A stretch of 64,000 bases of DNA. Source: Spinacia oleracea (Eukaryota > Streptophyta > Magnoliopsida > Caryophyllales > Amaranthaceae). Positions within the stretch are counted from its first letter, which is position 1. Each line of letters opens with the position of its first letter. Location of the stretch: the NCBI RefSeq assembly GCF_020520425.1, contig NC_079490.1, positions 6,882,001 through 6,946,000 on the forward strand, written 5' to 3'. Below the pieces are notes generated by a model. That model did not search any database and was not told the DNA's origin. It saw nothing but the letters and a program-made list of their open reading frames with translations. Shown piece after piece: positions 44,671 to 56,120 of the stretch. Made by a program: the position numbers and the translations under genes.

Positions 44671-47600
44671 TCAATCACTTGGTTTAATCTCCCACTCCGC
44701 CTGTGGCAGTGGCCACCTGGGGGAGAAGACATTAGAAATTAGCACGATTTAAAAAATCTGTACCATCAAAGTCGCTGCTACGTTGGCCATATGTTTAAAT
44801 CAATAGACTACAAAATATACGTACCTGTAAAAGTCCCTACTACTGAGCTTGGTAGCGTCAATTGTCAGATATTTACTATCTATTTGAGAATGAGTACTCT
44901 TCCTCAGTATCTTTACCTGATTTTGAACATTCGGGAAAAGAGCTTTATGATTGGTTGAAAAATAAAAATTAGGTCAAAACACAATAACCAATAAACTTCA
45001 CAACTGACCTGAACTTGGACATTTTCTTTCTCCAGCAGTAAGTTTGACTTCTCAAGAAGAATTTCTGCATACTGCCATTGCCATCACCAACAATCATAAA
45101 GCCGGTGTCAATACAAAATTATACTACCTCCGTTTCACAATACTTATATCATTTTTGAACATTAATATCTCTAATTGTGTACAAGTAAAATTATAAAAAT
45201 TTGATATTTGGAATCTCTCATTGATACGAAATTAACAAGATCCCACTTGATTACGTTTCTTCTTACATAATGGTGAAATAAACATTGTCAAAGTTGATTG
45301 ATGAATAGTGTCAAAATGAGAAACGATGCCGGTATTGCGAAACGGAGGTAGTACAAGCCAAAGGACTGCCTCAACAAATATGAACTTGGTAATTAAACCT
45401 CATAACTACGCTTAAGTTAAGTGTTGAATTTAAAGCTTACAGTAGGTACAGGTGTTGCCACAGCAGGTTCTCCAAAAAGTTCAACCGCAATATCACCATT
45501 TCTGATTCCAGATCTGTATGCAGGAGAGCTACTTGCTACCTATTACCATCAGTAAAATGTAAGCGTACAAGAGCGCAAAAATTGAATAGATAATCCAAGA
45601 AACCTTGCAATGAATCACAGCCAATAGAGAAGAGAAAGAAAGTATTACCTCTTCTACCAAAAGACAATCAAATGCAAATTCAAAACTCTCGCAGAGATTA
45701 TACAACAGCTCAGCGTTCATTTGTATAACAGGTCGGATTCTCCAACCGAAATGGAGATGTACCACAGACCTGTAAAATTGCATAACTCGTTACACACAGG
45801 ACCATATCCAATTTGGATTATCCATTAATTTGCAGATTTTTATGAACAACCTTGCATTTATTTCTCTTAAACAGCCAATAATGGTGAATTTTTTACAAGT
45901 AGGAAAAGATGACAACTAAAGAAACGCATTCACCTTAACACAAACTTCATCTCCCACTTTATCTAAGAACCATTGATGCCAACCAATACCATGGAAGCAA
46001 ATTATAATAGCAAAAAGTCATAGGAATCTCAGCAAGTCAGCTTTGCTAATCATGGCTACAATTCTGGAAATTCAACCTGAAAATAATTACCCTAGGAGGA
46101 AACTACCCACCACTCTGTAAGTTACATCCATCGATGACCTATCAAAATAAGCCAAGTTATAATCTGTCAATCACCTCAGGCATTGACCCTAAAACTCTGG
46201 CTGCACTTCCTCAAATTACCTGGCAAGCACCACTTTTGTCAACTTAACAAAGAGATACACACTACCAGATGAAGAGTGCCACATCCTCGTCATTTCATCG
46301 CAAATATCCATGTTACTATTTTTAAACCATGCATGTTACATGGGAAACATATCAATACCCTTACTTGAGAGGCTACAACTTTTAAAAAAATTTAAAATAA
46401 AATTAAAAAATACACATACACTCAATAAAATAAATAAAGAAAAAATGCATGTTAAATGTCAACTATTTTCTCTTCATATGTAACCACAAAATCTTAAACA
46501 AAACTACTACGCATTCCAAAAGGCTAATAAGTCAATCATGTATTAAAGAGCATCATGTACCCGTAAGTCTTAATGTGGTCCCAACATCTTCGAACAAGAA
46601 GACTTGGAAGGTATGGAGTATCATCTGTGTTGAAGAAGTTGACTCCGACAACGTATCCTTTGGAATTCACAAGGGGACCCCCAATACCACACTGGCACAA
46701 AATGGAGAATCTTAAAAGTTAAAACAACTCTATCCACCAACATGTTAAACTAAATAACTTCAAGGTTATATTTTTGTTAGACAAAAGCTCATGTACTAAA
46801 TTTGTCATCATCGTGAATGGAGATCAATGTATCTAGGTGACTAGGTGATCTATTAAACTGTATAACATACTGAAATAATGATATTTTAGTAGTTAATTTG
46901 GTTCCTAGCATTGCCAACAGCCTGACAGGTTGAAACAAATGATAAAATAATACAGTAACAGGTAGGAAAATGATGTATTAGTAGAAAAAAATTGAATATG
47001 TGCCATGCTGCCATTGAAGATTAACACAAATAGAAACTCGGGAAACTTTTGATGCATCATTACTTCACTGGAAGCTACAAACTTTCCTGCCCTGGGAACA
47101 GGGGGGGGGGGGGTAGCCGACCGTGTAGGTACACTAATATAAACATAATGATTGTTTCACTAGATCGTGATTTGAAGAACAAGAGGCGTAAGGATATCTC
47201 GAAAAGTTAAAGCCGTTGGTTTTATGAAGTACATTTCCTAGAATAGCCGTTTAAAAATTGAAACATTACAAAATAGCCGTGTGATTGGCTGGCTGCTCTG
47301 CCACAGCCACATTGACACGGGAAGTTAGCGTTTAAAGGGAAAAAAATTGCTAAATGCAAGTCAAAATTTTGCGTTTTGACAAAGGCCTCTACATGGGCCA
47401 TTTTTGTTGGCATTTAGTCAAAATAAAAATAAAGTTATCCGAATTGTATGGGCCCACTTCACACGATCCAAGGTGATGAGATACTCACACAGTGAAGAGA
47501 TATCATCAAATGAGGAAAAAAGTCTCATGAATGTAGTTCATGATAATAAATAAAAATAAAAACAAATCCCCCAAAAAAATTCACGAGGAAAATAATCTCA

Positions 47601-50600
47601 CAAGTGGAAGTGATTAGGTTTTAATTTTTCTAATCTTAGATAATTCAAGTTAGAAAGGATGGGATCAACCTACTAGGAAATCAAATTCTCTCTTCTTTTA
47701 CTTTTTAAATTTTATATAAAGTATCAAATCGCAGTGTCTCACATTTATTAGAGGCAGCATATCCTAGGGATGCCTCTTTCACCTCACTACTGAGCTTGGA
47801 ATGATAATATAATATGATGTATGGAGGACATTGCCAATTTCAAATACTAAAGAGTGGAGAGTGTATCACAGAGACTTCAACATGCCACGTCACCCTAAGC
47901 TCCTTTTCCCATTTTACCCTATTGACTCTATTTTTCGCATAATCCACATGAAGATCAAGTCATTTTGCTGTTAATTATCCACCAAATTACATTATACCAT
48001 CAACATGCCCAAAATTTCAATTCAAACAAAGAAATAATCTTTGGGGGGGGGGGGGGGGGGAACTCACCTAAGTTTGGAGCAAAATGGATTCAATCAGCCT
48101 TCAAATTCATATCTAGATGAGGTTAGCAAGTTTAAGGCCTTCCCAACATATCTTGTAGAAATTGCCAGACTTCCAGGTATAATATCAGCAAAGAAGGATG
48201 AAATTGCGTTTTGAGTAATTACTCATCGAGGATTTGTGAAATCCTAACTTTAGCCTAATGAAAAATAAACGACTTTAGAAATTATGTTTTGAGTCGGCGA
48301 ATAACTAGTGAATCTAGCAAATGAAATAAAGAGAAGAATACAAAAATTCAGTCTTTTAAGAGATTGAAACTAGCATGAATAAAGAGCTCAACATTTCAAC
48401 CCTTATCACAACTCTTATCAGACCTCACTCTCAGGTGTTCTTTCAAAGATGCAAGCTCTCATACTTAAAAATGGAGTCAACTTCTCTCTCACACATTCAT
48501 TAAAAAAAACTCATAGTCTTACTCTAATCCCATGAGAAAATCTCCTATGCCATTGACAATCTTCCAAGTCACCCCGAGGTCCCCGGCACTTCCTAATTAG
48601 CACTTCTGAAATAGTGAGTGATCCACAATAAAGGAATCTCCAGTGATCAACCATGACCCCTTTATTCTACAATTAACCACATTCCAAACATTTAGTGAAC
48701 TAGAAAATTGCACCAAGAAAATTTGTGACCTATATGACCATTCTCTAAGCACGAAACAAATGGATCTTAGATACAGTCAACAAACCTAACAACTTTCAAC
48801 AGGAAATTTCATGGAAACAACACACTAACATAGATCCCATTCAAGACAAGGTATCCAGGGAAGTCCGAATGTATGCAAACTTATCCTTAAATAATAAATA
48901 ATCACAAAATATTGGTTGGTTTTCAAAAGATTCATATAACCAATTTTTTCAAATAAATTTTCTTTTGACTGGCAGAGGAAGTGAGAAAGACATTTAAAAC
49001 AGTGATAATCAAATATATTAACACATAAGTAATACAGATAAGTAGTTGTTGTAAATAAATAATAAAAATGTTACTAATATAGTAATATATCAAGCAAATC
49101 AAAATAAGTGGTGCAATACAGTAACGACAAAGACAACAATAATATCAGCCATAACCACAATGGAAAATATTAACTAATCTTTTCAATTTAAGATATCCCA
49201 AAATAATATTCAAACTTTTAGTTAAAGTCAGTTTTTCTATCAATCACATCAATATACATGTTAGAACTAGAAGTGTGTCTATTGTACATACCTTTGTGAT
49301 TTTGCAACTTGAGAACATAAGTTCAACACAATCAAAGTTATTTCTCTGAAATACAGATTCACCACTTGCAACCATGAACTCCTGAGACACATAGTGTCGA
49401 CCCAAGGCAAACACAGCCTCTGGCATCGACTCCATTCTTTCCCCTTGTAGACATAGAAGTGATAGAACATCTTTATGGTGTTTATGAACTCTAACAAATG
49501 CCACATTGTAATGCAAACAACACCCTATCACAGAGGCCTCATAAGCTGGACCATCTGTAAAATGCACAAAGATCTGAAAAATCAAATTTTGACATAGGGA
49601 TTAGAAGATATCTGATGTGAACAAAGGGAGAATAATAAAACATAAAAGGTTTTCTGAAAAGGAATTTTTAGATTACCACACAACCTTGACATTTTCCGAG
49701 ACTGCACGGGCACTTTCACCATTTGTAGTTGCAACTAAACTAGCAGAAGTCAAGATAACAGCACAACCATTGGTGCTCTCTATTACGATTCCAGAACATG
49801 TAAATAATCTCTTGTCATCTGGATACAATAATAAACACCAGACACTAAGAGGTAATCAACTGACTTGTTGGGCAAGCACGAGAAAAACTAGTACAACTTC
49901 CACTTTTTATCAACATCCCACTTTGACTTCCACTTTTACCAATAAACAACTTTAATCATCGTTATTTTCATTTCTATGGCTAAAAATTATAAAAAGTTGA
50001 TGTTTTGCAAATACATTCACACAAATCCAAGAACACATTAAATGAGAACATTTGTTTTTATATATTACTACCTAACTACCTCTGTTTCTTTTTATTGGTT
50101 AAGTTTTCCACTTTTCTTCATTCCTTTTCTTGGTTACACTTTTGCATTCTTCTATTTTAGCTAACTTTTTCTTACACAAACCCAGGTTACAACACTCTTT
50201 TTCTTACTTTCTCCTACAAAAACCCTGTTAACGATACTCTTTTTCCTACTTTTTCTTAGACATGCTCCAAATTTTACACTCTCTCACAGTCTCACCTACA
50301 TTCCTCGTTCTGTGTAGCTACCAATAAGATTCCATACTGGATGATTGACTCATTCCATACTTGAAATAACAGCGGGAAATCCTTTGATAACATGGATTCC
50401 TATTTCTCAATGATATCCCAAGATTTAAACAATTGGTGAATCCATAAAACCATTTCATAGAAGTTCATTGATACATTCTTTTATAAAGAAAATCAACTTC
50501 AATACTGGAATAATCCACATCGGTTATGCTTCTATTGTAACGTAAGTAACATAGGGAAGTAGGGAACAGAGGTAGTAATAGAAAATTTTGGTCAAAGTGG

Positions 50601-52121
50601 GACAATTGATAAAAAATGGAGGGATTAAGTAATTGTAATGCAGATAATAGATTATTCAATTTCTTTCTTTATTAGGAAATAGAGTTTACAAATGATTGAT
50701 ACAGAAGAAAAATGAGATACCTATGAATGAACAAAGAGATACCACAGAGGGAGCCAATTTAAGGAGCATCAAGTTTAAAGTTTCATTAATATTAATGAAA
50801 TCTTCACCAAATTTCTGCTCAAACGAATGGACCAAGTAAGCGGGTCTGCCAGGCAATGGATACCCCAGCCTATCATAACTGTCCTTCAAAGATCGAAATT
50901 CTGGCAACATATAATGGGAAGGAAATAACTACAGACAGTAAACAAAAAATAAAACTATTCAAAACTAGCATACATACAACTTCTAATATTTTGTTTCAAA
51001 AGGCGAAAAACAACTTCAATAATATTCTAAGAGTATCAGTGTATCTGATTAGAAATATGGGAACGTATGGGTATCGACGATGAGGGGCCAGTGGTTGTTG
51101 TTAATACAGCAAAAATCATGGTTCATCCTGAGCCCAACAAGCCTGCCTGTTCATGATCATCCCCATTCCCACTGTAATTTCTCCAAGCTTAACCCAAAAA
51201 AAAAAAAGGCAATTTAACCCTCAATTGATCATGGGTGTCGACGATGATGGGCGGGTGGTTGTTACTAATACAGCAAAATCATGTATCATCATGACCCTAA
51301 GTCCCTAACAAACATGTTCATGATCACCCCCATTCCGACTGTAATTTCTCTGAGCTTTACCCAAACAAAAACCCAAAAAAGGCAATTTGACCTTAAATTG
51401 ATCATGGGTTTTGACGATGAGGGGCGGGTGGTGGTTGCTAATACAGCAAAAATCATGGGTCAACCCGACCCTAACAAACCAAAAAAAGGCAATTGATCGT
51501 GGGTAACGACGACGGGCATGTAGTTGTTGCTAATACAGCAAAAATCATGGGCCATCCTAACCCTAACAAACATGTTCATGATCATCCCCATTCCCACTGT
51601 AATTTCTATGAGCTTAACCCAAACAAAAACCCAAAAAAAGGCAATTTAACCTTCAATTGATCACCATTCATCAATTTGAAGCAACAAGTAAATCAATTTA
51701 AGCTTAAATTAGGTTATCAACTTTAAATTACAATAAAATTTCGATGAACTTATGAAAAAAGATTACTAACCAGTGTCAGCCTCAACCTCTTCTGGATTAT
51801 TCAGGTCTTAAAAATAGAATTGGAGTAACAATTAATATCTTAATTAGTAAAACAACGACAAAAAAATCGAATTTTGAGAAACATGGACTTACACTTGTGT
51901 CGAATTTCATAGTCATAGGAGAGCACTGCATGGCGAAAGCAAATTAAAAACAAATAATTAATTAAAATAGAATTGATTAATAAAAAAAAGTATGAAAATT
52001 AAAGATAGAAAAATTTACAGTCGGGATCGGGATGATCAACGAAAGGTTCGAAAATCCGGTAGCTTTTGCGTTTTCTAAAAACCAGCCTCCCCTCGTCGTT
52101 GATACCCACGCTTTCCCTCAT
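44671..52121 (-). CDS. HtrA/DegP-like PDZ protein with degenerate protease triad, copy B
   Basis: Twelve exons on the minus strand, all with GT/AG borders: 52121-52019, 51925-51893, 51806-51771, 50900-50721, 49818-49685, 49573-49292, 46691-46561, 45769-45649, 45539-45441, 45071-45009, 44916-44825, 44716-44671. They total 1320 nt (439 aa), in frame throughout. Exon sizes match copy A except for changes in multiples of three (exon 8 is 75 nt shorter, removing a charged linker before the PDZ) and a different last exon. Protease-fold motifs: CSGIVIEST, ILTSASLVA, HYNVAFVRV, VFALGRHYV, CGIGGPLVNSKGYVVGVNF. The triad positions are Ser, Asn and Ile, so the protein is again predicted inactive as a protease. 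PDZ: CLLVEEVASSSPAYRSGIRN, then GDIAVELFGEP. The C-terminus is WPLPQAEWEIKPSD. Partner unknown. Confidence 0.88.
45124..45351. mobile_element. Stowaway MITE in intron 9 of copy B
   Basis: CTACCTCCGTTTCACAATAC at the left and GTATTGCGAAACGGAGGTAG at the right, TA on both sides, 228 bp, the same length as the element at 44133-44360. Confidence 0.93.
46692..49291. other. Intron 7 of copy B, content
   Basis: About 2.6 kb of AT-rich intron. A 63-codon minus frame at 47222-47413 has no family signature. Two long G runs are present (47101-47113 and 48043-48060). No transposon with both ends was found. Confidence 0.5.
48043..48060 (+). repeat. G18 homopolymer; a G13 run lies at 47101-47113
   Basis: Eighteen consecutive G, and thirteen in the sister run about 940 bases away, both in intron 7 of copy B. 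Such runs are rare in AT-rich plant DNA; the C-rich strand is the one in the transcript. Confidence 0.95.
51067..51662 (+). repeat. Array of four antisense exon-1-like units in intron 3 of copy B
   Basis: Units start at 51067, 51231, 51404 and 51499 (spacings 164, 173 and 95; the last is about 164 long). Each begins ATGGGTNTCGACGATGANGG or close to it, continues through GTGGTTGTTGCTAATACAGC, and three end with GATCATCCCCATTCCCACTG, TAATTTCT or close to it. The third has lost its right half. The unit parallels exon 1 plus the start of intron 1 of the host gene (GGTATCAACGACGAGGGG ... GATCATCCCGATCCCGACTG, TAA), but is inverted relative to it. Each unit also encodes a short frame (DDEGRVVVANTAKIMG), most likely a by-product of the exon-1 origin. 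Confidence 0.8.
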
Positions 52122-52229
52122 TGCTAATCCCGCAAGGGCTTTTGCCAAATCAAAATAATCAAACAGGACGGGAAGAGGTTAGCAAAATTGGAGTTAATTG
52201 TCAAGTAATTAATGATACATAGTTAAATC

Positions 52230-53016
52230 AAAAGGTCTTGCGCGCAACACTAAGAATAACTTTAAGGATTTTTTTAGTTTTTACTACCTTGAAAATACAC
52301 CACTTTTGTATTTACTACCTTATGAAAATTTTATTTTAAATTACTACCTTAAAGTTCCAATTTATTTTTATTTACTACCACTTTACAGTTTTCTCATTTT
52401 AAAATTGAGATATCTCTTTTGTTTCTTAATTATTTTAAGTGATTCAAAGCCCCATTCTTCTCATTTATGTGCAAGGATTCCATAGAGATCTTGCTTTTAA
52501 AATTTTACAAAAGGTAAAACTAATAAAATATTATATGTAAAAAAGTTTAAAATATATATGAATTATCAAACGAATTGTTTTGAAATGTCGTTCTCAATGA
52601 AATCCCTATAGAGCAAGGAGAATAACGAACTTTGAATCACAATAAACGATTAAGAAACGAAAGAGATATCTTAATTTAAAAATGAGAAAACTGTAAAGTG
52701 GTGGTAAATAAAAAAAAATTGGAAGTTTAAGGTAGTAATTTAAAATAAAAATTTCATAAGGTAGTAAATACAAAAGTGGTGTATTTTTAAGGTAGTAAAT
52801 ACCAAAATTTCCTAACTTTAACTCAAGTTTTTGAAACTTTTAATATATTTTGGTTAAAAGACGGAGTATATTATGAGTGATTCTGAAACAAATATTTTTA
52901 TTAAAATTAAAAAATTTATCACTAAAAAATAGATAAATTTTACCGATGTAAGAGTAATTTTTAAGTATTTTCAGTTAACTTTTATTTTGGTGTACACTTA
53001 TAAATAAAACTTTGTG
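52230..53016. mobile_element. MITE of the CAAAAGGTCTTG family, copy 2, split by another MITE
   Basis: It starts CAAAAGGTCTTGCGCGCAAC and ends TAAATAAAACTTTGTG, with 9-bp near-duplicates TAGTTAAAT and TAGCTAAAT outside. The interior after 52822 matches the body of the copies at 32189 and 53859 (AAATTTATCACTAAAAAATA). A 547-bp Mutator-like MITE sits inside. Confidence 0.8.
52266..52812. mobile_element. Nested Mutator-like MITE with long terminal inverted repeats
   Basis: It starts GGATTTTTTTAGTTTTTACT and ends AAATACCAAAATTTCC. The arms stay complementary for well over 100 bases (TTACTACCTTATGAAAATTT / AATTTTCATAAGGTAGTAA-type). Flanked by an exact 9-bp duplication TAACTTTAA (52257-52265 and 52813-52821). 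Confidence 0.9.
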
Positions 53017-53858
53017 TAGCTAAATACCCCTCTGTCTCTAATTATTGGCTCGTACCTTAAAACAATATTTTTTCTCATTTGTTTGAAGGGCTTACTATTT
53101 ACAGCTTCATATTACTCAAACTCGGTCTATTTGTTTACCCATATCCCCTTATATTTAGCTCCCTCCTTTCACATTTACCTTTCTCATTTACCTTTGTCTG
53201 CCTCTAATATTCCCACCACAATTTCTGACCACCACCAACTCCGACCACCACCACCTCTGACCACCACCTCCAGATGTTAATTCGGCCACCGCATCAAGGC
53301 TAACGTCGCCGACAAGAAAACGAATCGCAATTGTTACCTGAGGAACGTCAACGACTTTACAAGAGGTAATTTTTTTGTCCGAAAAATAATTCACAAACTT
53401 GTGCATTTTAAGTTTGTACCATGGTACAGACTTATGAATTTAAAGCAACTTAAAATGCATAAGTCTACGCCATGGTGTGAATTTAAACTGCATAAGTCTG
53501 TGGCATGAAAATTAAATTAACTTTTTTGATTAATTGATCTATATTTATTAATAATTAAAATTACTTGATTTTAATAAAAAAAAAAAGTTAATGGACAGGT
53601 TCCGTTGCTAGATTTTGGTAGCGATAGTACTCCGTATTAATTATAACTCCAAAATCCGTAACTTATGAAGTATTTTCGAGTGATGATGCTTAATGTAAAA
53701 TGATAGGGCAATTTTGAGCATATCTATGGATTGAGAATTCGATCAGGAAACACTCTAAGCGGATGAGTGTGCACTTCCTTCATATACACCTTCTTTATCT
53801 CTCATCTTATGCTACAATTTCAAGACATGTAGAATAGAAAGTCCCTCCAAATTTCAAG
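53017..53858. other. Non-coding region with ACCACC-rich patch
   Basis: A Pro/Thr-like ACCACCACC patch at 53215-53275, inside a frame with no family signature, could be a captured gene scrap but I cannot support it. At 53400-53510 small inverted repeats around GTACCATGGTAC and GCATAAGTCTACGCC occur. No gene called. Confidence 0.4.
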
Positions 53859-54152
53859 CAAAAGGTCTTGTGCGCACAACGTGTACAATAAATTTATTGT
53901 ACACCAAAATAACTTTTACCCATTTTTTTTAAACTTTAACTTAGTTTTGATTAACTTTTATATAGTAAAACAAAGTTAATAGATAAACATTGTAAAGAGT
54001 TCAATGATTAATTTTATACATTATTAGTGATTTTGAAGAAATAAGTTTTATTAAAATGAAAAAATTTATCACTAAAAAATAGATAACTTTTACGCATTTT
54101 GAATTAATGTGTACAATATTTATTGTACAATCCTTACAAATAAGAATTTGTG
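53859..54152. mobile_element. MITE of the CAAAAGGTCTTG family, copy 3
   Basis: It runs from CAAAAGGTCTTGTGCGCACA to AATAAGAATTTGTG and aligns, inverted, with 32189-32505 throughout, including the GTGTACAATAAATTTATTGT arms. The flanking 9-mers (AATTTCAAG, AATTCCCAT) match poorly, so this copy is older or its border has shifted. Confidence 0.8.
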
Positions 54153-55041
54153 AATTCCCATAGAGAACTGACAAGCTAAATTTCTTTAGTCTTAGGAGTT
54201 AGGAGCAATCCCACAAAGTACACAAGTAATACAACAAGGATCAATAACTATGTTCCATCCTAATTCTGTCCAGAATTGCAAGTCATTTGATGAACAAGCT
54301 TTTAGGACTTGCAACATTGTAAAATTATTCTAACCATTAAATTTTCTTATGATTATTTTAATGCAATGAATCATTGTCATGTTAAATTATTGAGTTAATA
54401 TTAGTGGTTTTGTATTTTCATTAACAAATTCTTTTCTCTATTCTATAATGGAAGGGAAGACTTGGTGTCCATGTAAAAGATCAAAAATCAGTTACATTAT
54501 TTCTATTCTATAATGGAATTCTTGAGGTCTTTGATCTTTTATTCTTTTGATATCCCATTTACTACGTATTAAATAACTATGATGCACCTACTTATTACCA
54601 AAAAAAAAAAATTACACAATTTTGCTTTGTACTCCATATTTACTTTCACCCGCGTCGCATGTATATAAGACTAGTATATGTTAATTGATAAGTAAGTCTT
54701 CTAACTCTTCTAGAAGACCATCAACGCGTAAAAATTGTTGATGTCGGCATTAAAAAACATAACTATGGGATGACAAAGTGTAACTATTTTATTAGAAAAT
54801 ATAACTACTACGTAGTATTTTGACTAGAAGTATTAACTATTTGATTGTAAAGAATAATTAACTGAACAAAATCTATATAATATATTAAAAGGCGTTGTGA
54901 AAAATGTATATGTGCCACATAGTACTCTCCCTTTTACGCCACATCATCCACTCACCAAGTGTTATGGCATGTCATAGACAACCAAAACTAATGCAATGAG
55001 GTTCGAACACAAGACCTCATGTGTAGAAGATAAGTTTCATT
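54153..55041. other. Intergenic region left of the copia element
   Basis: No gene. A short direct repeat (TTCTATTCTATAATGGAA at about 54435 and 54505). At 54651-54695 a possible plus-strand Helitron 3' end (ACCCGCGTCGCATGTATATA, then AGACTAGT) is seen, but its hairpin is weak. Confidence 0.4.
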
Positions 55042-55552
55042 TGTTAGGTTATGATTCATATGACAAAACATAAATCATGCGGAAAAACCATAAATCCAGG
55101 AAAGCATATTATTTACACATAATCATTTAGCATAGTTTAGATGCATACACTTTGTTGCGTGCCTTCCCTAGCTGCGCCCGAACCGAACAAGAACAAGTCT
55201 TTAGGACTCCAAATGTCGTCCCTCCGTAGATAGTCCACAGCACGTCCGGATCCGCCTTAAGCTTGACCAACTAGGATCGCCCTTAAGGTACTTAGAATTT
55301 TCGGCACTTTATAGGCAATTGTACGACTGAATTTTGCTCTCAAAAACTCACTTTGAATACTTGAATTCTCGATGTAAATATGTGACCCTAGGCACCTATT
55401 TATAGAGTTATGGAAAAGGATTTGGAATCCTATTAGGATACTAATTTATTTAATTATAATCCTACTAGGACTCTAATTAAATAAACTAAATCTTTTAGGA
55501 TTAGATTTAATCATATGACAAATCCCGGTAGCTTTAGGATTCGAGTAGCACA

Positions 55553-55790
55553 CAAACACACACGCACGCACAGCAGCCCACGAGGGGCGCCATGCGCGCG
55601 AGCGCAGCCCGCGAGCTCGCAACCCACTGCCGCAAGCCCACACGCTGCCGTAGCCTTGGCGCGCGCTGGGCCTGCCTTGCGGTGGGCCTGGCGCAGCCTT
55701 GGCTGGTGCGTTTGTGGCGCGCTGGCTTGCTGGGCGATGGCCCGGCTTCGTGCTGGGCCTTCGTCTGGCAGGCCTCGTCCGATGCTAATT
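55553..55790. repeat. GC-rich block inside the LTR
   Basis: About 240 bases rich in GCGCGC, GCCCGCGAG and GGGCCTGG motifs within otherwise AT-rich DNA. All frames are open on both strands, which explains the spurious long ORFs here. Confidence 0.8.
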
Positions 55791-55799
55791 CGTACGATA

Positions 55800-56120
55800 C
55801 GCTTCCGATTAATTTCCCGATTCCGGAATTCATTTCCGATACGAACAATATTCAATATTTCCGATTTCGGAATCAATTTCCGTTTCGAACAAATATTTAA
55901 TATTTCCGTTTCCGGAATTATTTTCCGATTCCGATAATATTTCCGATTCTGACAATATTTCCGTTTCCGGCAATATTTTCGATTCCGGCAATATTTCCAT
56001 TTCCGATAATATTTTCCGATACGTACCATGTTTCCGTTTCCGGCAACATCTACGACTTGGATAATATTTATATTTCCGATACGATCCATATTTCCGTTTC
56101 CGGCAATATCATCGTTTCCG
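55800..56120. repeat. TTCCGG minisatellite in the LTR
   Basis: More than ten imperfect units of about 20-25 bases built on ATATTTCCGTTTCCGGCA / ATATTTTCCGATTCCGATA. Frames through it are repetitive (Arg/Lys/Tyr-rich) and not genes. Confidence 0.9.

Noticed and set aside
48043-48060. Telomere-like or organellar insertion signal
   Set aside because: A pure G run without TTTAGGG units; simple homopolymer.
50076-50575. Stowaway-like element in intron 4 of copy B
   Set aside because: CTACCTCTGTTTC and GAACAGAGGTAG ends face each other, but the left side lacks the TA target and the arms diverge; not called.
51281-51496. 71-codon plus-strand ORF as a small repeated gene
   Set aside because: It spans two repeat units in shifting frames; frames are not kept across the four units, so repeat origin is simpler.
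55511-56089. ORFs of 100-192 codons on both strands
   Set aside because: They cover the GC-rich block and the TTCCGG minisatellite of the LTR; repetitive composition and open frames on both strands.
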